21,375 bases of DNA from the IMG/VR virus record IMGVR_UViG_3300020428_000113, positions 1 to 21,375 of that record. One strand, given 5' to 3'. A model generated the notes under the pieces. The model was not told the DNA's origin. It searched no databases and worked only from the letters and a program-made list of their open reading frames with translations. Position 1 is the first letter of the stretch. Every line of letters begins with the position of its first letter. This stretch comes from a virus. Both the position numbers and the translations under genes were made by a program. Below are positions 1 through 7,265 of this stretch, one piece after another.

Positions 1-253
1 TATATGCAAGTTCCCAAGTTTCTTTACGAAATGCAATATCTCCACCATCCCATTCCTTTCCCATAAAACCTTTTGATGCTCTTGCAAATGCACCATCAGT
101 TCCTTCTTGTGCTGGTGCAGAACCTTCTTTACCAAATCTTTCTACAATAGATGTAAGATGATAGGGTGGGTCTGTAACTACAGAGTCCACTTGTACACCA
201 TCATCAATTAATCTTTGCATTTCTTCAATGCAATCTCCATTAAGTAACAACAT
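1..253 (-). CDS. DNA methyltransferase (N6-adenine/N4-cytosine type), N-terminal part
   Basis: Only the first 84 codons are in the window; the gene runs off the left edge. The protein starts MLLLNGDCIEEMQ and carries T-D-P-P-Y-H at residues 28-33, the catalytic DPPY motif of amino-methyltransferases. A downstream stretch G-F-M-G-K-E-W-D is common in phage members of the N6_N4_Mtase family. The catalytic motif precedes any visible AdoMet-binding FxGxG motif, which suggests the beta class. It would methylate phage (or host) DNA, possibly to evade restriction. The start overlaps the end of gp46 by 14 bases, and an AGGA lies about 9 bases upstream inside gp46. Family call is firm; target sequence and base cannot be told from this fragment. 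Confidence 0.85.
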   Translation of the reverse strand, partial: MLLLNGDCIEEMQRLIDDGVQVDSVVTDPPYHLTSIVERFGKEGSAPAQEGTDGAFARASKGFMGKEWDGGDIAFRKETWELAY

Positions 254-1943
254 GACTAAAATTCCTATTCTTTTCAAACTTAATTGTACTTCTAAATTTA
301 TCGTATAGTATATCTTGTTTATGAGATATAACAAATACATTCTGGTCACTAAATGTATTCAGTATCTTCAGAAAATCATCTGTACCAGTTGTATCTAATG
401 AACTATCGAATATTTCATCTAATATTAATAGATTAGTATTTGTAGAGTTTTTCATCTTTGCAACAGCTCTCCAAGTAAATAGTAATGCAAGATCTATTCT
501 CATCTTTTCACCTTCAGAAAATGATGCATAAGAAAATTCATCTCTAAATCTTGACTTGATTGTTTCATTGAAGTTTTCATCAATGTTAAAGTTAACATAG
601 AAATCCATACTAGAAAGATAAGTATTCACTAACTTATTCATAATAGGTAAGTATTGTTTTACAATTTTTGTTTTGATACCACTATCTTGTAGTAGCTCTC
701 TTGCAACATCAATATAAAACTTATTTTCTTTAAGTTTCATTTTTTGTTCTTCTATGTGTTCCAATCTACCTTTTAGTTTTGCAAGTTTTTCTTTATCTTC
801 TTCTGATATAGAACTAGAATTATAATCATTAATATCTTTTTGTAACTTCTTATTGAACTTGACTAATTCACTAATACTAGATTTTATCTTTGCAATCTCT
901 ACATCATAAGATCTAGCCTCTTCCAGTTTAGATAATATTGTATCCAGTTCACTTTGTTCTTTATTTTCTAATTTAGATATTTCTTCTATTGCTTTTGTTA
1001 TCTCATCAATCTTATCTTTTCTACTATTGATTTGATTTGTTTTCGTAACATCTGTTATTGTTTGTTCACAAGTAGGACATATATCATTTTGATTAAAAAA
1101 CTCTATTTGTTTTTCATGGTCAGACTTTTTATTTGTAAGTGCAGCTTCTGTTTTACTAAGTTTCTTTAGTTTATTTTCTATAATATCTTTACCAGATAAT
1201 TCTAATTGAAAAATTTTAGTATTATAAGTTTCTAAATCCACTTCTTTCATTTTTATAGATTGATTGTTAGTATCAAGTTGTTGTATGTTTTCTGATACAA
1301 TATTAGATTTACTATCACTTACTTCTGTAATAAATCTTTCCTGTAATCTTATCTTTTCTTTAGTAAGTTCGTGTTCATTATCTACAGTTCTTGATTCTTC
1401 GGTCAACTCTTTATTTTTATTCTTCAATAAAAAATTCATCAAAGAGAATATTTTTATATCTAGTATATCTTCTACAACTTCTCTACGAGCCTTTGTTGAT
1501 AGTTGCATAAATGGAACAAAGGTTGAACTGCCAAGTATAACAACTTGTGTAAAAGATCTATAGTTCAATCCTAATATTTGTTGTTCTAAATGTTTCTGAT
1601 AATCTCTTGCATTTGCATCTTGATTAATCATATTATCATCTATATAGACTTCAAACTTAGTAGGTTTGATACCACGAACAACACGAACACTTTTCTTACC
1701 AATACTAAATTCTACTTGTACTTCTGTACCACCATTGTTTATAGAATTTACAAGCTGTCCTTTTGATATATTACGAAATGGTTTATTGAATAATCCAAAA
1801 CATAATGCGTCAAGAATAGTAGATTTACCAGAACCATTCTCCCCAATTATAAGTGTAGAGTGATTTTCGTTTAATGTAATTTCGGTAAAGTTATTACCAG
1901 TAGATAGAAAGTTTTTCCATCTGGCCTTTTCAAATGTTATCAT
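240..1943 (-). CDS. 46: Recombination endonuclease subunit gp46 (Rad50/SbcC-like)
   Basis: This is the ATPase subunit of the phage Mre11-Rad50-type nuclease that resects DNA ends for recombination-dependent replication. The 567 aa are close to T4 gp46 (560). Walker A (GENGSGKS) is at residues 34-41. A long charged coiled coil covers roughly 170-420 and is interrupted at its apex by a zinc hook, C-P-T-C at 289-292. The ABC signature S-F-S-E-G-E-K is at 474-480, Walker B L-L-I-L-D-E at 505-510, and a switch histidine in S-H-K at 540-542. All catalytic elements are present. Its ATG overlaps the gp47 stop codon (ATGA, 4 bases), so the two subunits are translationally coupled. Confidence 0.96.
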   Translation of the reverse strand: MITFEKARWKNFLSTGNNFTEITLNENHSTLIIGENGSGKSTILDALCFGLFNKPFRNISKGQLVNSINNGGTEVQVEFSIGKKSVRVVRGIKPTKFEVYIDDNMINQDANARDYQKHLEQQILGLNYRSFTQVVILGSSTFVPFMQLSTKARREVVEDILDIKIFSLMNFLLKNKNKELTEESRTVDNEHELTKEKIRLQERFITEVSDSKSNIVSENIQQLDTNNQSIKMKEVDLETYNTKIFQLELSGKDIIENKLKKLSKTEAALTNKKSDHEKQIEFFNQNDICPTCEQTITDVTKTNQINSRKDKIDEITKAIEEISKLENKEQSELDTILSKLEEARSYDVEIAKIKSSISELVKFNKKLQKDINDYNSSSISEEDKEKLAKLKGRLEHIEEQKMKLKENKFYIDVARELLQDSGIKTKIVKQYLPIMNKLVNTYLSSMDFYVNFNIDENFNETIKSRFRDEFSYASFSEGEKMRIDLALLFTWRAVAKMKNSTNTNLLILDEIFDSSLDTTGTDDFLKILNTFSDQNVFVISHKQDILYDKFRSTIKFEKNRNFSHVVT

Positions 1944-3004
1944 AATTCTAAATCACTTGCCTCTACATATAAAGATTTCATCATGTTTGTAAGTCTTGAT
2001 TTATCTAGATTTACATCAAGTTCATCAATGTATCTTTCTAATAAAGTCATAGTATCTTCTGCATTTTTAACAATTGCATCATCAACATTTGATGCATCTA
2101 AATCACTAAAGTCCTCAACTATTTTTACTTCATGGGCTCCAGATGATGATAATACTTTATCAATAAACCTATCAAAATTATACATATCTTTTTTATTGAC
2201 AACAACAACCTTTACATACTTTTCTGATAAAGTTGATACATCATACTGCATATAATCTGTAGTTGTGTCATCATAATATACTTTTTCAAATATATTATAT
2301 GGATTAAGTATACGTTCTAATTGTCTTGTTTCAGTATCAAATACATGAAACCCCTTTGGGCATTTGTTATCACTCCAAGTAAGTTGGTATGTAGAACCCA
2401 AATAATGTATATGTCCATTGTCAGACTTCTTGTGAAAGTGCCCTGTAAATACTGTATCAAATTTATTGAATAAATTAGATGGGTGTCCAGACTCAGAGAA
2501 ATGACCATTATGCATTTCAAAACCACTTATCTCTAGATGACCCATAGCAACCTGTGCATTACTTTCATTGATTGCATTCATAGTATCAGAATAGTTTTCT
2601 GTATTGATCCAAGGCAGAAACATAATAGGTGTATTATCAAATGTTACTGTCGTAGCTTCTGGATATATCTTTACATTAGGATATCTTCCCTCAACCAACT
2701 CTTCAAGTGAATTTACTTCATTAGTATTCTTGTAAAATGTATCGTGATTACCCACCATCATATGAACTGTGAGATTATTATCAACAATAGGTTTCATAAA
2801 TCTTTCACGAAAATCTTTTGCAATCTTATAAGAAACAAACTTACGTCTGTCCATAATATCGCCAAGATGTATAATAGTATCTATTCCACTATCTTTTACA
2901 TATGGAAAAAATACATCATCCCAAAACTTATAGAAATAATCGTTGAAAAATAAATTGTCGTTCCTTGCGCCGAAATGTGTATCAGTTATTAGCGCTATTT
3001 TCAT
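1940..3004 (-). CDS. 47: Recombination endonuclease subunit gp47 (Mre11/SbcD-like)
   Basis: This metallophosphoesterase is the nuclease subunit partnering gp46. The 354 aa contain the full Mre11 motif set: D8 and H10 in D-T-H-F-G, D49 in H-L-G-D-I-M-D, N86-H87 in V-G-N-H-D, H156 in M-G-H-L-E, and H189/H191 in T-G-H-F-H. The last motif is followed by L-G-S-T-Y-Q. T4 gp47 is 339 aa. The start lies inside the 3' end of gp55, overlapping it by 23 bases, and the stop overlaps the gp46 start as ATGA. The N-terminal MKIALITDTHFG places motif I directly at the start, so no alternative start is needed. Confidence 0.96.
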   Translation of the reverse strand: MKIALITDTHFGARNDNLFFNDYFYKFWDDVFFPYVKDSGIDTIIHLGDIMDRRKFVSYKIAKDFRERFMKPIVDNNLTVHMMVGNHDTFYKNTNEVNSLEELVEGRYPNVKIYPEATTVTFDNTPIMFLPWINTENYSDTMNAINESNAQVAMGHLEISGFEMHNGHFSESGHPSNLFNKFDTVFTGHFHKKSDNGHIHYLGSTYQLTWSDNKCPKGFHVFDTETRQLERILNPYNIFEKVYYDDTTTDYMQYDVSTLSEKYVKVVVVNKKDMYNFDRFIDKVLSSSGAHEVKIVEDFSDLDASNVDDAIVKNAEDTMTLLERYIDELDVNLDKSRLTNMMKSLYVEASDLEL

Positions 3005-3542
3005 TTATTTCACTATCCTCATTATAAAACTTTTCAAGACCTTTTAATTGTTCTTTCTTTTTCTTGGGTTTGTAAACATCTTCGTTTGGTAGAAAATTCT
3101 TTTGTAAATAATCTACATAAGCATTCTGATCCATGTCTGTACCATCAGCCAATATATCTATATTCATATTTTCTATAATCTTATGTTTAACGTGTTGTTG
3201 TTTTTTCTCTCTTTGTATTCTACGAATAAATGCATAATAAATGATTTGTGTAAAATATGCAAAAGGGTTTTTTGATTTTTCTGGATTAAAGTTAGACGCA
3301 TATTGTAGACAGTTTTCTATACCATCAGATATCATTTCATCTCTATATGTGTAGTTAATAAAATTAGGTCTGTAGGATAAATGATTTGCAATCTTTAAAA
3401 AACATTCTCCAATATAATTTGTAACTGGTGGTTGTGGATCTCCAGTTTCTTCTGCTGATGCACAACTCTTTTTCCAATCTTTCATGGCTATTAAAAATTC
3501 TGCGTTATCAACGTAATGTATACTTTTTGCTCTTTTAGGCAT
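2982..3542 (-). CDS. 55: Late-transcription sigma factor gp55
   Basis: gp55 is a minimal sigma factor that redirects host RNA polymerase to the TATAAATA late promoters, acting with the sliding clamp gp45 and co-activator gp33. The length (186 aa) matches T4 gp55 (185). The core at residues about 55-115 carries a sigma region 2-like helix set, with D-E-M-I-S-D-G-I-E-N followed by F-A-Y-F-T-Q-I-I-Y-Y-A-F-I-R-R. A Lys-rich stretch and an acidic tail follow. The tail holds L-E-K-F-Y, which could be a clamp-binding peptide; that point is a guess. The gene heads the gp55-gp47-gp46 operon. A GGGGAG Shine-Dalgarno sequence sits just before the ATG, and a sigma70-type promoter lies upstream at 3572-3600. 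Confidence 0.93.
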   Translation of the reverse strand: MPKRAKSIHYVDNAEFLIAMKDWKKSCASAEETGDPQPPVTNYIGECFLKIANHLSYRPNFINYTYRDEMISDGIENCLQYASNFNPEKSKNPFAYFTQIIYYAFIRRIQREKKQQHVKHKIIENMNIDILADGTDMDQNAYVDYLQKNFLPNEDVYKPKKKKEQLKGLEKFYNEDSEINENSANN

Positions 3543-3571
3543 AACTCCCCATTCCTTTATCTTTAATAACT

Positions 3572-3600
3572 AATATAATATAATTATACAAATTTGTCAA
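3572..3600 (-). promoter_or_regulatory. Sigma70-type (early) promoter of the gp55-gp47-gp46 operon
   Basis: The minus strand has a perfect -35 TTGACA at 3600-3595, a 17-base spacer, and a -10 TATATT at 3577-3572. Transcription would start near 3565, about 23 bases before the gp55 ATG. This is the best host-type promoter in the window. It would let gp55 be made before late promoters work. Confidence 0.75.
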
Positions 3601-3625
3601 TAGATAATAAAATTTAAAAAATATG

Positions 3626-3654
3626 TTGACTTCCTCTTGACAATGAGTTATATT
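3626..3654 (+). promoter_or_regulatory. Possible plus-strand sigma70-type promoter, antisense to the Sm-like gene and uvsW
   Basis: The plus strand has TTGACT at 3626-3631, a 17-base spacer, and TATATT at 3649-3654. Two more TTGAC copies are at 3637 and 3653. A transcript would run rightwards, antisense to the Sm-like gene and uvsW. No plus-strand gene follows. In AT-rich DNA such a match can occur by chance. Confidence 0.3.
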
Positions 3655-3674
3655 GACTATGCTAGGTATCAGAA

Positions 3675-4067
3675 TCAATGCATAGTATCTGAATAGTCAA
3701 AGAAATCTTCATACTCTTCTTCAAGTTCTATTTCATCTAATTCTTCGTCAGTAGGATAAATTAGCTCTTTATCTTCTTTTTTCATTCGTTCTATGCAATA
3801 ATCATAAAATTTAATTAATCCTACAGAAGCATTTGTTATTGTTAATATTTGTGATTTAGGAACTTCAAAGTTTTCTGTATCCGAAAAATGAATCCACCTG
3901 TGTAAAGATAAACTTTCTGACATACTACCATCTATTGTAACTTTTGGTCGAGCATGAATCTTCATAGGATGAGCTACAACAATATGTGTCTTATCTGGAT
4001 TATTAGACACTGCACAAACTATTTCTTCTCCACTTGTGAGTTTTAATATTTTTGCATCTATGCTCAT
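3675..4067 (-). CDS. Sm-like (LSm/Hfq-fold) phage protein, putative
   Basis: The 130-aa protein starts with a short strand-rich domain: A-K-I-L-K-L-T-S-G-E-E-I-V-C-A-V at residues 5-20, then H-I-V-V-A-H-P-M-K-I at 28-37. This resembles the Sm1 pattern of LSm proteins (a strand, then a 'G-x-x-hydrophobic' strand). It recalls an Sm-like protein of putative cyanophage origin whose crystal structure has been reported, but that match is from memory. A helical segment follows, then a very acidic C-terminal tail of about 25 residues rich in D/E. If the fold is right, it may bind RNA or ssDNA. The ATG overlaps the uvsW stop (ATGA), so it is coupled to the helicase. The fold is moderately supported; the function is unknown. 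Confidence 0.55.
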   Translation of the reverse strand: MSIDAKILKLTSGEEIVCAVSNNPDKTHIVVAHPMKIHARPKVTIDGSMSESLSLHRWIHFSDTENFEVPKSQILTITNASVGLIKFYDYCIERMKKEDKELIYPTDEELDEIELEEEYEDFFDYSDTMH

Positions 4068-5539
4068 TTTATTTTTATCCTTCTAATTTCATAATCAAAT
4101 TCTTCTTCATTATAGATATTTATTCGTTCCATAAAGTGTGTTAGTGTATAATTTTTTCTTGTTTTGTAAGTAAAATCATCTGCAATATCAAATAACATTG
4201 CAGAGTCTTTAGTTTCACTTTTTCTTAGTCCTCTACCTATAGATTGTAAAGTTCTAATTCTAGACTTACTAGGTGAAGAAAATACAATGTTATGTAAATT
4301 TCTAATGTTAATTCCAGTAGAAAAAGTTCCATACGAAGCCACAATAATTGCATCTTTTTGACCTTCTGTTATTGATCTAATTTCTTCTCTTGTTTCTGTA
4401 TCGGTGCCACCATAAACAAAAAATACTCTTCTATTCGTTTTTTGTTTTATCATATCATAAAGAATAGAACCATGTTTTTCTACTAACTGAAACAATACTA
4501 AAGTATTTTTATTTAGATTAAGTGTTAGATCTCTAATAAATTCATTTCTTTTCTGGTGGCCTACGATAAAATCTATTTCATCTTTGTATTTCATATCTTT
4601 AACCAGTTTACACTCATGTTCTGGATAATATAATATAAGAGATTGTATTGAAAACTTTGCAAGTGTATTTTTATCTATAAGTTCTTTAGTAGATATTATT
4701 TTATTTAACTGGCCAAATAATCCTTCTAATACTAGTCTATGAGTTTGCATACCATCTAATGTTCCTGTCAAACCAAATCTGTATTTACATAAATGAAGTT
4801 TAGTCATAATTGATGTAAGAGATTTGGATTTAAATAGATGAGCTTCATCTCCAACTACCATACCAAACTGTTCAAAGTATTTTTTGGGAAATTTATATAT
4901 TGATTGCCATGTAGATATAACGACAGTTTTTGTCACTTGTTTATCATAACCACTATAAATTTTTTGCATAAATGTATCTAACCAACCATAGTCAATAAAG
5001 TCGGAATGCATTTGTTCAACTAATGATGTTGTGGGAACAAGTATTAATATTTTATTAGTGGTAGTAGCTTGTAATAATAAACTATAATATCTTACTAAGA
5101 CGTAAATAATAAGCGATTTACCAGAAGCAGTAGGACTAAGCAAAAGAGCCCTATGTTTTCCAATTGCGTGAGATATTGCGTTAATTTGATAGTCACGTAT
5201 CTTGATACTTTTTCCATTAGATCTAAGTCGGAGTCCTCTAATATATCCAAGTAATATTGCTCTGTCAATTTCTTTATCATCTTTTAAATCCTCGTCTAAA
5301 GAATATTCTTCATTTAAATCTTGTAAATATTTAGTTAAGTATGTTATCAACCCAAGATACAATTCTCCTGTGGCTGGTGAAAATAATCTTATTTTACCAT
5401 CCCAAATACGATTCCTAAACGCAGGCATAAAACGAGCGCCTGGAACTTCAAAAGTAAAAAAATCAGATATAGTTCTTGCGATACTTGGTTCTGCGTTTAC
5501 TTTGAGATATACTTCGTTCTTCTTAGATATTTCTATCAT
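4064..5539 (-). CDS. uvsW: UvsW helicase (SF2, recombination and fork regression)
   Basis: UvsW is a superfamily 2 helicase that unwinds branched recombination intermediates and R-loops and switches T4-like phages from origin- to recombination-dependent replication. The 491-aa protein has an N-terminal substrate-binding domain (1-110) with F-R-N-R-I-W-D-G-K-I-R-L-F, typical of UvsW. Next come R-D-Y-Q at 115-118, Walker A P-T-A-S-G-K-S at 136-142, DEAH at 231-234, motif III L-T-G-T at 257-260, and motif VI Q-S-I-G-R-G-L-R-K at 432-440. All motifs are intact. It is flanked by ATGA overlaps on both sides, with the oxygenase upstream and the Sm-like gene downstream, forming one translationally coupled unit from uvsY. 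Confidence 0.95.
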   Translation of the reverse strand: MIEISKKNEVYLKVNAEPSIARTISDFFTFEVPGARFMPAFRNRIWDGKIRLFSPATGELYLGLITYLTKYLQDLNEEYSLDEDLKDDKEIDRAILLGYIRGLRLRSNGKSIKIRDYQINAISHAIGKHRALLLSPTASGKSLIIYVLVRYYSLLLQATTTNKILILVPTTSLVEQMHSDFIDYGWLDTFMQKIYSGYDKQVTKTVVISTWQSIYKFPKKYFEQFGMVVGDEAHLFKSKSLTSIMTKLHLCKYRFGLTGTLDGMQTHRLVLEGLFGQLNKIISTKELIDKNTLAKFSIQSLILYYPEHECKLVKDMKYKDEIDFIVGHQKRNEFIRDLTLNLNKNTLVLFQLVEKHGSILYDMIKQKTNRRVFFVYGGTDTETREEIRSITEGQKDAIIVASYGTFSTGINIRNLHNIVFSSPSKSRIRTLQSIGRGLRKSETKDSAMLFDIADDFTYKTRKNYTLTHFMERINIYNEEEFDYEIRRIKIK

Positions 5540-6084
5540 CTAAACTTGGGGCCTAAAACCCAACCAACTAAACTTTTTCTTACACCCTTTGTTATAGGTT
5601 GTACTCTATGAAACCAATCTGATTGAAAAAATAATGCTTGATATTTATTTAAATATATAGTTTCATATCTTTCTTTTTCATTAGGATTACCAACTTCTAA
5701 ATCAAACTCACCACCTTCAAAATCATCATTTAATAAAATAGAAAAACTTATTTTTCTAACTCTGTTATCAGAGTATGGCATATTTTTTTGATCTACGTGC
5801 CAATCAAATTCATCATTTACTGAATATTCAGCATACTGTAGTGGTTCAATATTATCCAAATGGAAATCCCAACTATTTCTTTTATTTGCGCCTTGAGCTA
5901 TATTTAAAAAACTTTTTAATACATTTATATCTCTTATCCACATATTTTTAGAACTTCTTTTTGAATGTCCACTTTTACTTGTTATTTTAGAATCTTCTAA
6001 TTTATTTCTATCAATTAAAGATAATACGGATTTTAAATTATTTTCATCAAATTGTTTTATTTCATATATTTTACCATATCTCAT
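5536..6084 (-). CDS. 2-oxoglutarate/Fe(II)-dependent oxygenase (PKHD-type)
   Basis: The 182-aa protein has the double-stranded beta-helix signature of 2OG-Fe(II) hydroxylases. H96-x-D98 (in F-D-W-H-V-D) and H159 (in D-W-F-H-R-V) are the iron ligands. R169 (in V-R-K-S-L-V-G-W) is the likely 2OG carboxylate anchor. L-L-N-D-D-F-E-G-G-E-F is the characteristic turn before the distal strand. Substrate is unknown; related enzymes hydroxylate proteins, nucleobases or small molecules. I chose the internal ATG at 6084 because it makes an ATGA overlap with the uvsY stop, like its neighbours, and has G-G-A-T-G-G upstream. A longer form starting at 6111 would add nine residues and overlap uvsY by 31 bases. 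Such oxygenases are frequent in marine T4-like phages. Confidence 0.85.
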   Translation of the reverse strand: MRYGKIYEIKQFDENNLKSVLSLIDRNKLEDSKITSKSGHSKRSSKNMWIRDINVLKSFLNIAQGANKRNSWDFHLDNIEPLQYAEYSVNDEFDWHVDQKNMPYSDNRVRKISFSILLNDDFEGGEFDLEVGNPNEKERYETIYLNKYQALFFQSDWFHRVQPITKGVRKSLVGWVLGPKFR

Positions 6085-6509
6085 ATTGTACCATCCACAA
6101 ACTTTCTCCATTCAATTGAATTTTTAATATCCCAACCTCTACTTTGTATTTGTTTTAATATTCTTTCACATGAGTCCATACAAATCTTATTGTACTCTGT
6201 TTTTTGTTTAGCTTTGATAAGTTCTTCATCTGATTCTAAATATATGTGTATATCCTGTTTTAATATTTTGTGATCAAAAGGATTATCACGATATATCTGT
6301 GGATCAGCCTTACCACCATAATATTCCCATTTTTTTCTATAAAGAATACGATATTGTGCATCAGACATTAATTGTAGTTGTCTAAAGTTATTATAGATAT
6401 TTAAATATTTTTGGTGTAGGTTTGCAGTTTTTAAAGATTCATCTCCTAACTCAACGTCATCAATCTTTAAATCTTTTTCTGCCTGTTTTTGCAATTCATC
6501 TAATGTCAT
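6081..6509 (-). CDS. uvsY: UvsY recombination mediator
   Basis: UvsY loads the UvsX recombinase on gp32-covered single-stranded DNA. The 142-aa protein matches T4 UvsY (137 aa) in length and layout. It begins M-T-L-D-E-L-Q-K-Q-A-E-K-D-L. A central segment has R-K-K-W-E-Y-Y-G-G-K-A-D, comparable to the T4 L-D-Y-Y-S-G-R-G-D region. The end, I-K-N-S-I-E-W-R-K-F-V-D-G, aligns with the T4 tail. It heads the uvsY-oxygenase-uvsW-Sm-like unit and follows a 115-base gap holding a structured element (6530-6616). It is mostly helical with many charged residues and no membrane segment. Confidence 0.9.
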   Translation of the reverse strand: MTLDELQKQAEKDLKIDDVELGDESLKTANLHQKYLNIYNNFRQLQLMSDAQYRILYRKKWEYYGGKADPQIYRDNPFDHKILKQDIHIYLESDEELIKAKQKTEYNKICMDSCERILKQIQSRGWDIKNSIEWRKFVDGTI

Positions 6510-6529
6510 AATAATCCATTCTAAAAGGC

Positions 6530-6616
6530 GAGTAGGGTGTAAAACTTACTAGGTTTTATATTATTTCTTACTATTAAGAAACTAGGATTGGTGTTAAAGT
6601 TTACCATCTCCTACTC
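6530..6616. other. Nested imperfect stem-loop in the leader of uvsY
   Basis: This inverted structure fills most of the gap between the tail-tube-like gene and uvsY. Pairings, nested from the outside: 6530-6536 with 6610-6616 (GAGTAGG/CCTACTC), 6540-6547 with 6597-6603 (one bulged base), CTAG 6549-6552 with CTAG 6582-6585, and a 7-bp hairpin 6564-6570/6575-6581 with loop CTAT. On the minus strand the structure is followed after 2 bases by TTTT. It could act as a weak terminator/attenuator at the late-to-early gene boundary, an RNase processing site, or a leader structure controlling uvsY. Confidence 0.55.
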
Positions 6617-6621
6617 TATTA

Positions 6622-6629
6622 TATTTATA
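6622..6629 (-). promoter_or_regulatory. TATAAATA late-promoter match before uvsY
   Basis: A perfect T4 late-promoter octamer sits across the stop codon of the tail-tube-like gene. Transcription would start near 6615, at the edge of the stem-loop element. The match contains the TAA stop plus AT-rich flank, so it could be chance. uvsY is an early/middle gene in T4, which lowers confidence. Confidence 0.35.
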
Positions 6630-7227
6630 ATACTTCAAACTCGTACAAATCAAATTGAAACTGAACATCAGCAGTTATTCCTTCTCCAGTTGCATCTTGT
6701 GTATTATATGTTACACCAGATAATGATGATGGATAAAGACCTCTAAAATTAACTCTAATCTTTGGATTATTTTTATTGGACAGTATATGCATTGTTGCAT
6801 CACTTGTCAATACTGATGGATTTAAAACTGGGGCATTTCTTACATTAGAAGTTTGTTTAGGAATTACTGGTAATGCACCAGGCTTTGTTTGTATTTCATT
6901 TCTTAAAGCACTATCAAATTGTTCGTTGTCTTTCGGAAATCCTATGCCAGTTATCCAATCATGCAATTCACGATAGTTTGCTAAATCTTCTTGAACTATA
7001 AAAGTTACATTAAGTGTTTCATAAATGAGTGTATCTCCCATAAACGGCACACCTTTGAATCTAGTATTTAATATCGCATCTCCAGACATACTGATGCCTG
7101 GAACATTTGCAGATGTTATCGTATACTCAACATTAGGTAATTTTAGAATATCAAACCTAAACTGTGTTGGATGTGTATAATCTAAAGTACTAGGTTGTCT
7201 GTTTAAAGAGTTAAAATTAACTGCCAT
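6625..7227 (-). CDS. Second tail-tube-fold virion protein (gp19/gp54 superfamily)
   Basis: The 200-aa protein has the tail-tube layout. An N-terminal Q-F-R-F-D-I-L-K-L-P-N segment is followed by A-N-V-P-G-I-S. M-G-D-T-L-I-Y-E-T-L-N-V-T-F-I-V comes next, with R-E-L-H-D-W-I (residues about 84-90). The C-terminal strands are K-I-R-V-N-F-R-G-L-Y-P and Q-F-Q-F-D-L-Y-E-F. A comparable 'L-x-I-x-F … Y-R-A-M-Q-D-W' pattern occurs in T4 gp54, the baseplate tube initiator, and gp19 shares the fold. The true gp19 is elsewhere (13792-14316), so this is a paralogous tube, initiator or terminator protein. A GTG at 7242 would extend it by five residues, but the ATG at 7227 has an ideal AAGGAG and fits the late promoter at 7246-7253. 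Confidence 0.75.
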   Translation of the reverse strand: MAVNFNSLNRQPSTLDYTHPTQFRFDILKLPNVEYTITSANVPGISMSGDAILNTRFKGVPFMGDTLIYETLNVTFIVQEDLANYRELHDWITGIGFPKDNEQFDSALRNEIQTKPGALPVIPKQTSNVRNAPVLNPSVLTSDATMHILSNKNNPKIRVNFRGLYPSSLSGVTYNTQDATGEGITADVQFQFDLYEFEVL

Positions 7228-7245
7228 AATGATCTCCTTCACAAG

Positions 7246-7253
7246 TATTTATA
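7246..7253 (-). promoter_or_regulatory. Late promoter of the tail-tube-like gene
   Basis: A perfect TATAAATA octamer on the minus strand lies 18 bases before the ATG at 7227. Transcription would start about 6 bases on, leaving a very short leader that contains AAGGAG. This is the classic T4 late arrangement. It lies 12 bases beyond the 3' end of the tRNA gene. Confidence 0.8.
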
Positions 7254-7265
7254 ACGACTTTGTGT

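Noticed and set aside
1264-1563. 99-aa plus-strand reading frame inside gp46
   Set aside because: It is a shadow of the gp46 coiled coil; gp46 is unbroken with all its motifs, and no promoter or ribosome-binding site serves the plus strand here.
3657-3699. Inverted words CTATGC/GCATAG and GACTAT/ATAGTC near the end of the Sm-like gene as a terminator
   Set aside because: The stems are short with long loops and no T run follows on either strand, so a terminator cannot be supported.
6085-6111. Upstream ATG of the 2OG-Fe(II) oxygenase (nine more residues)
   Set aside because: It overlaps uvsY by 31 bases without a Shine-Dalgarno sequence; the internal ATG gives the ATGA overlap used by its neighbours.
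7228-7242. GTG start extending the tail-tube-like gene by five codons
   Set aside because: These codons include the AAGGAG ribosome-binding site of the ATG at 7227 and begin at the expected late transcription start.
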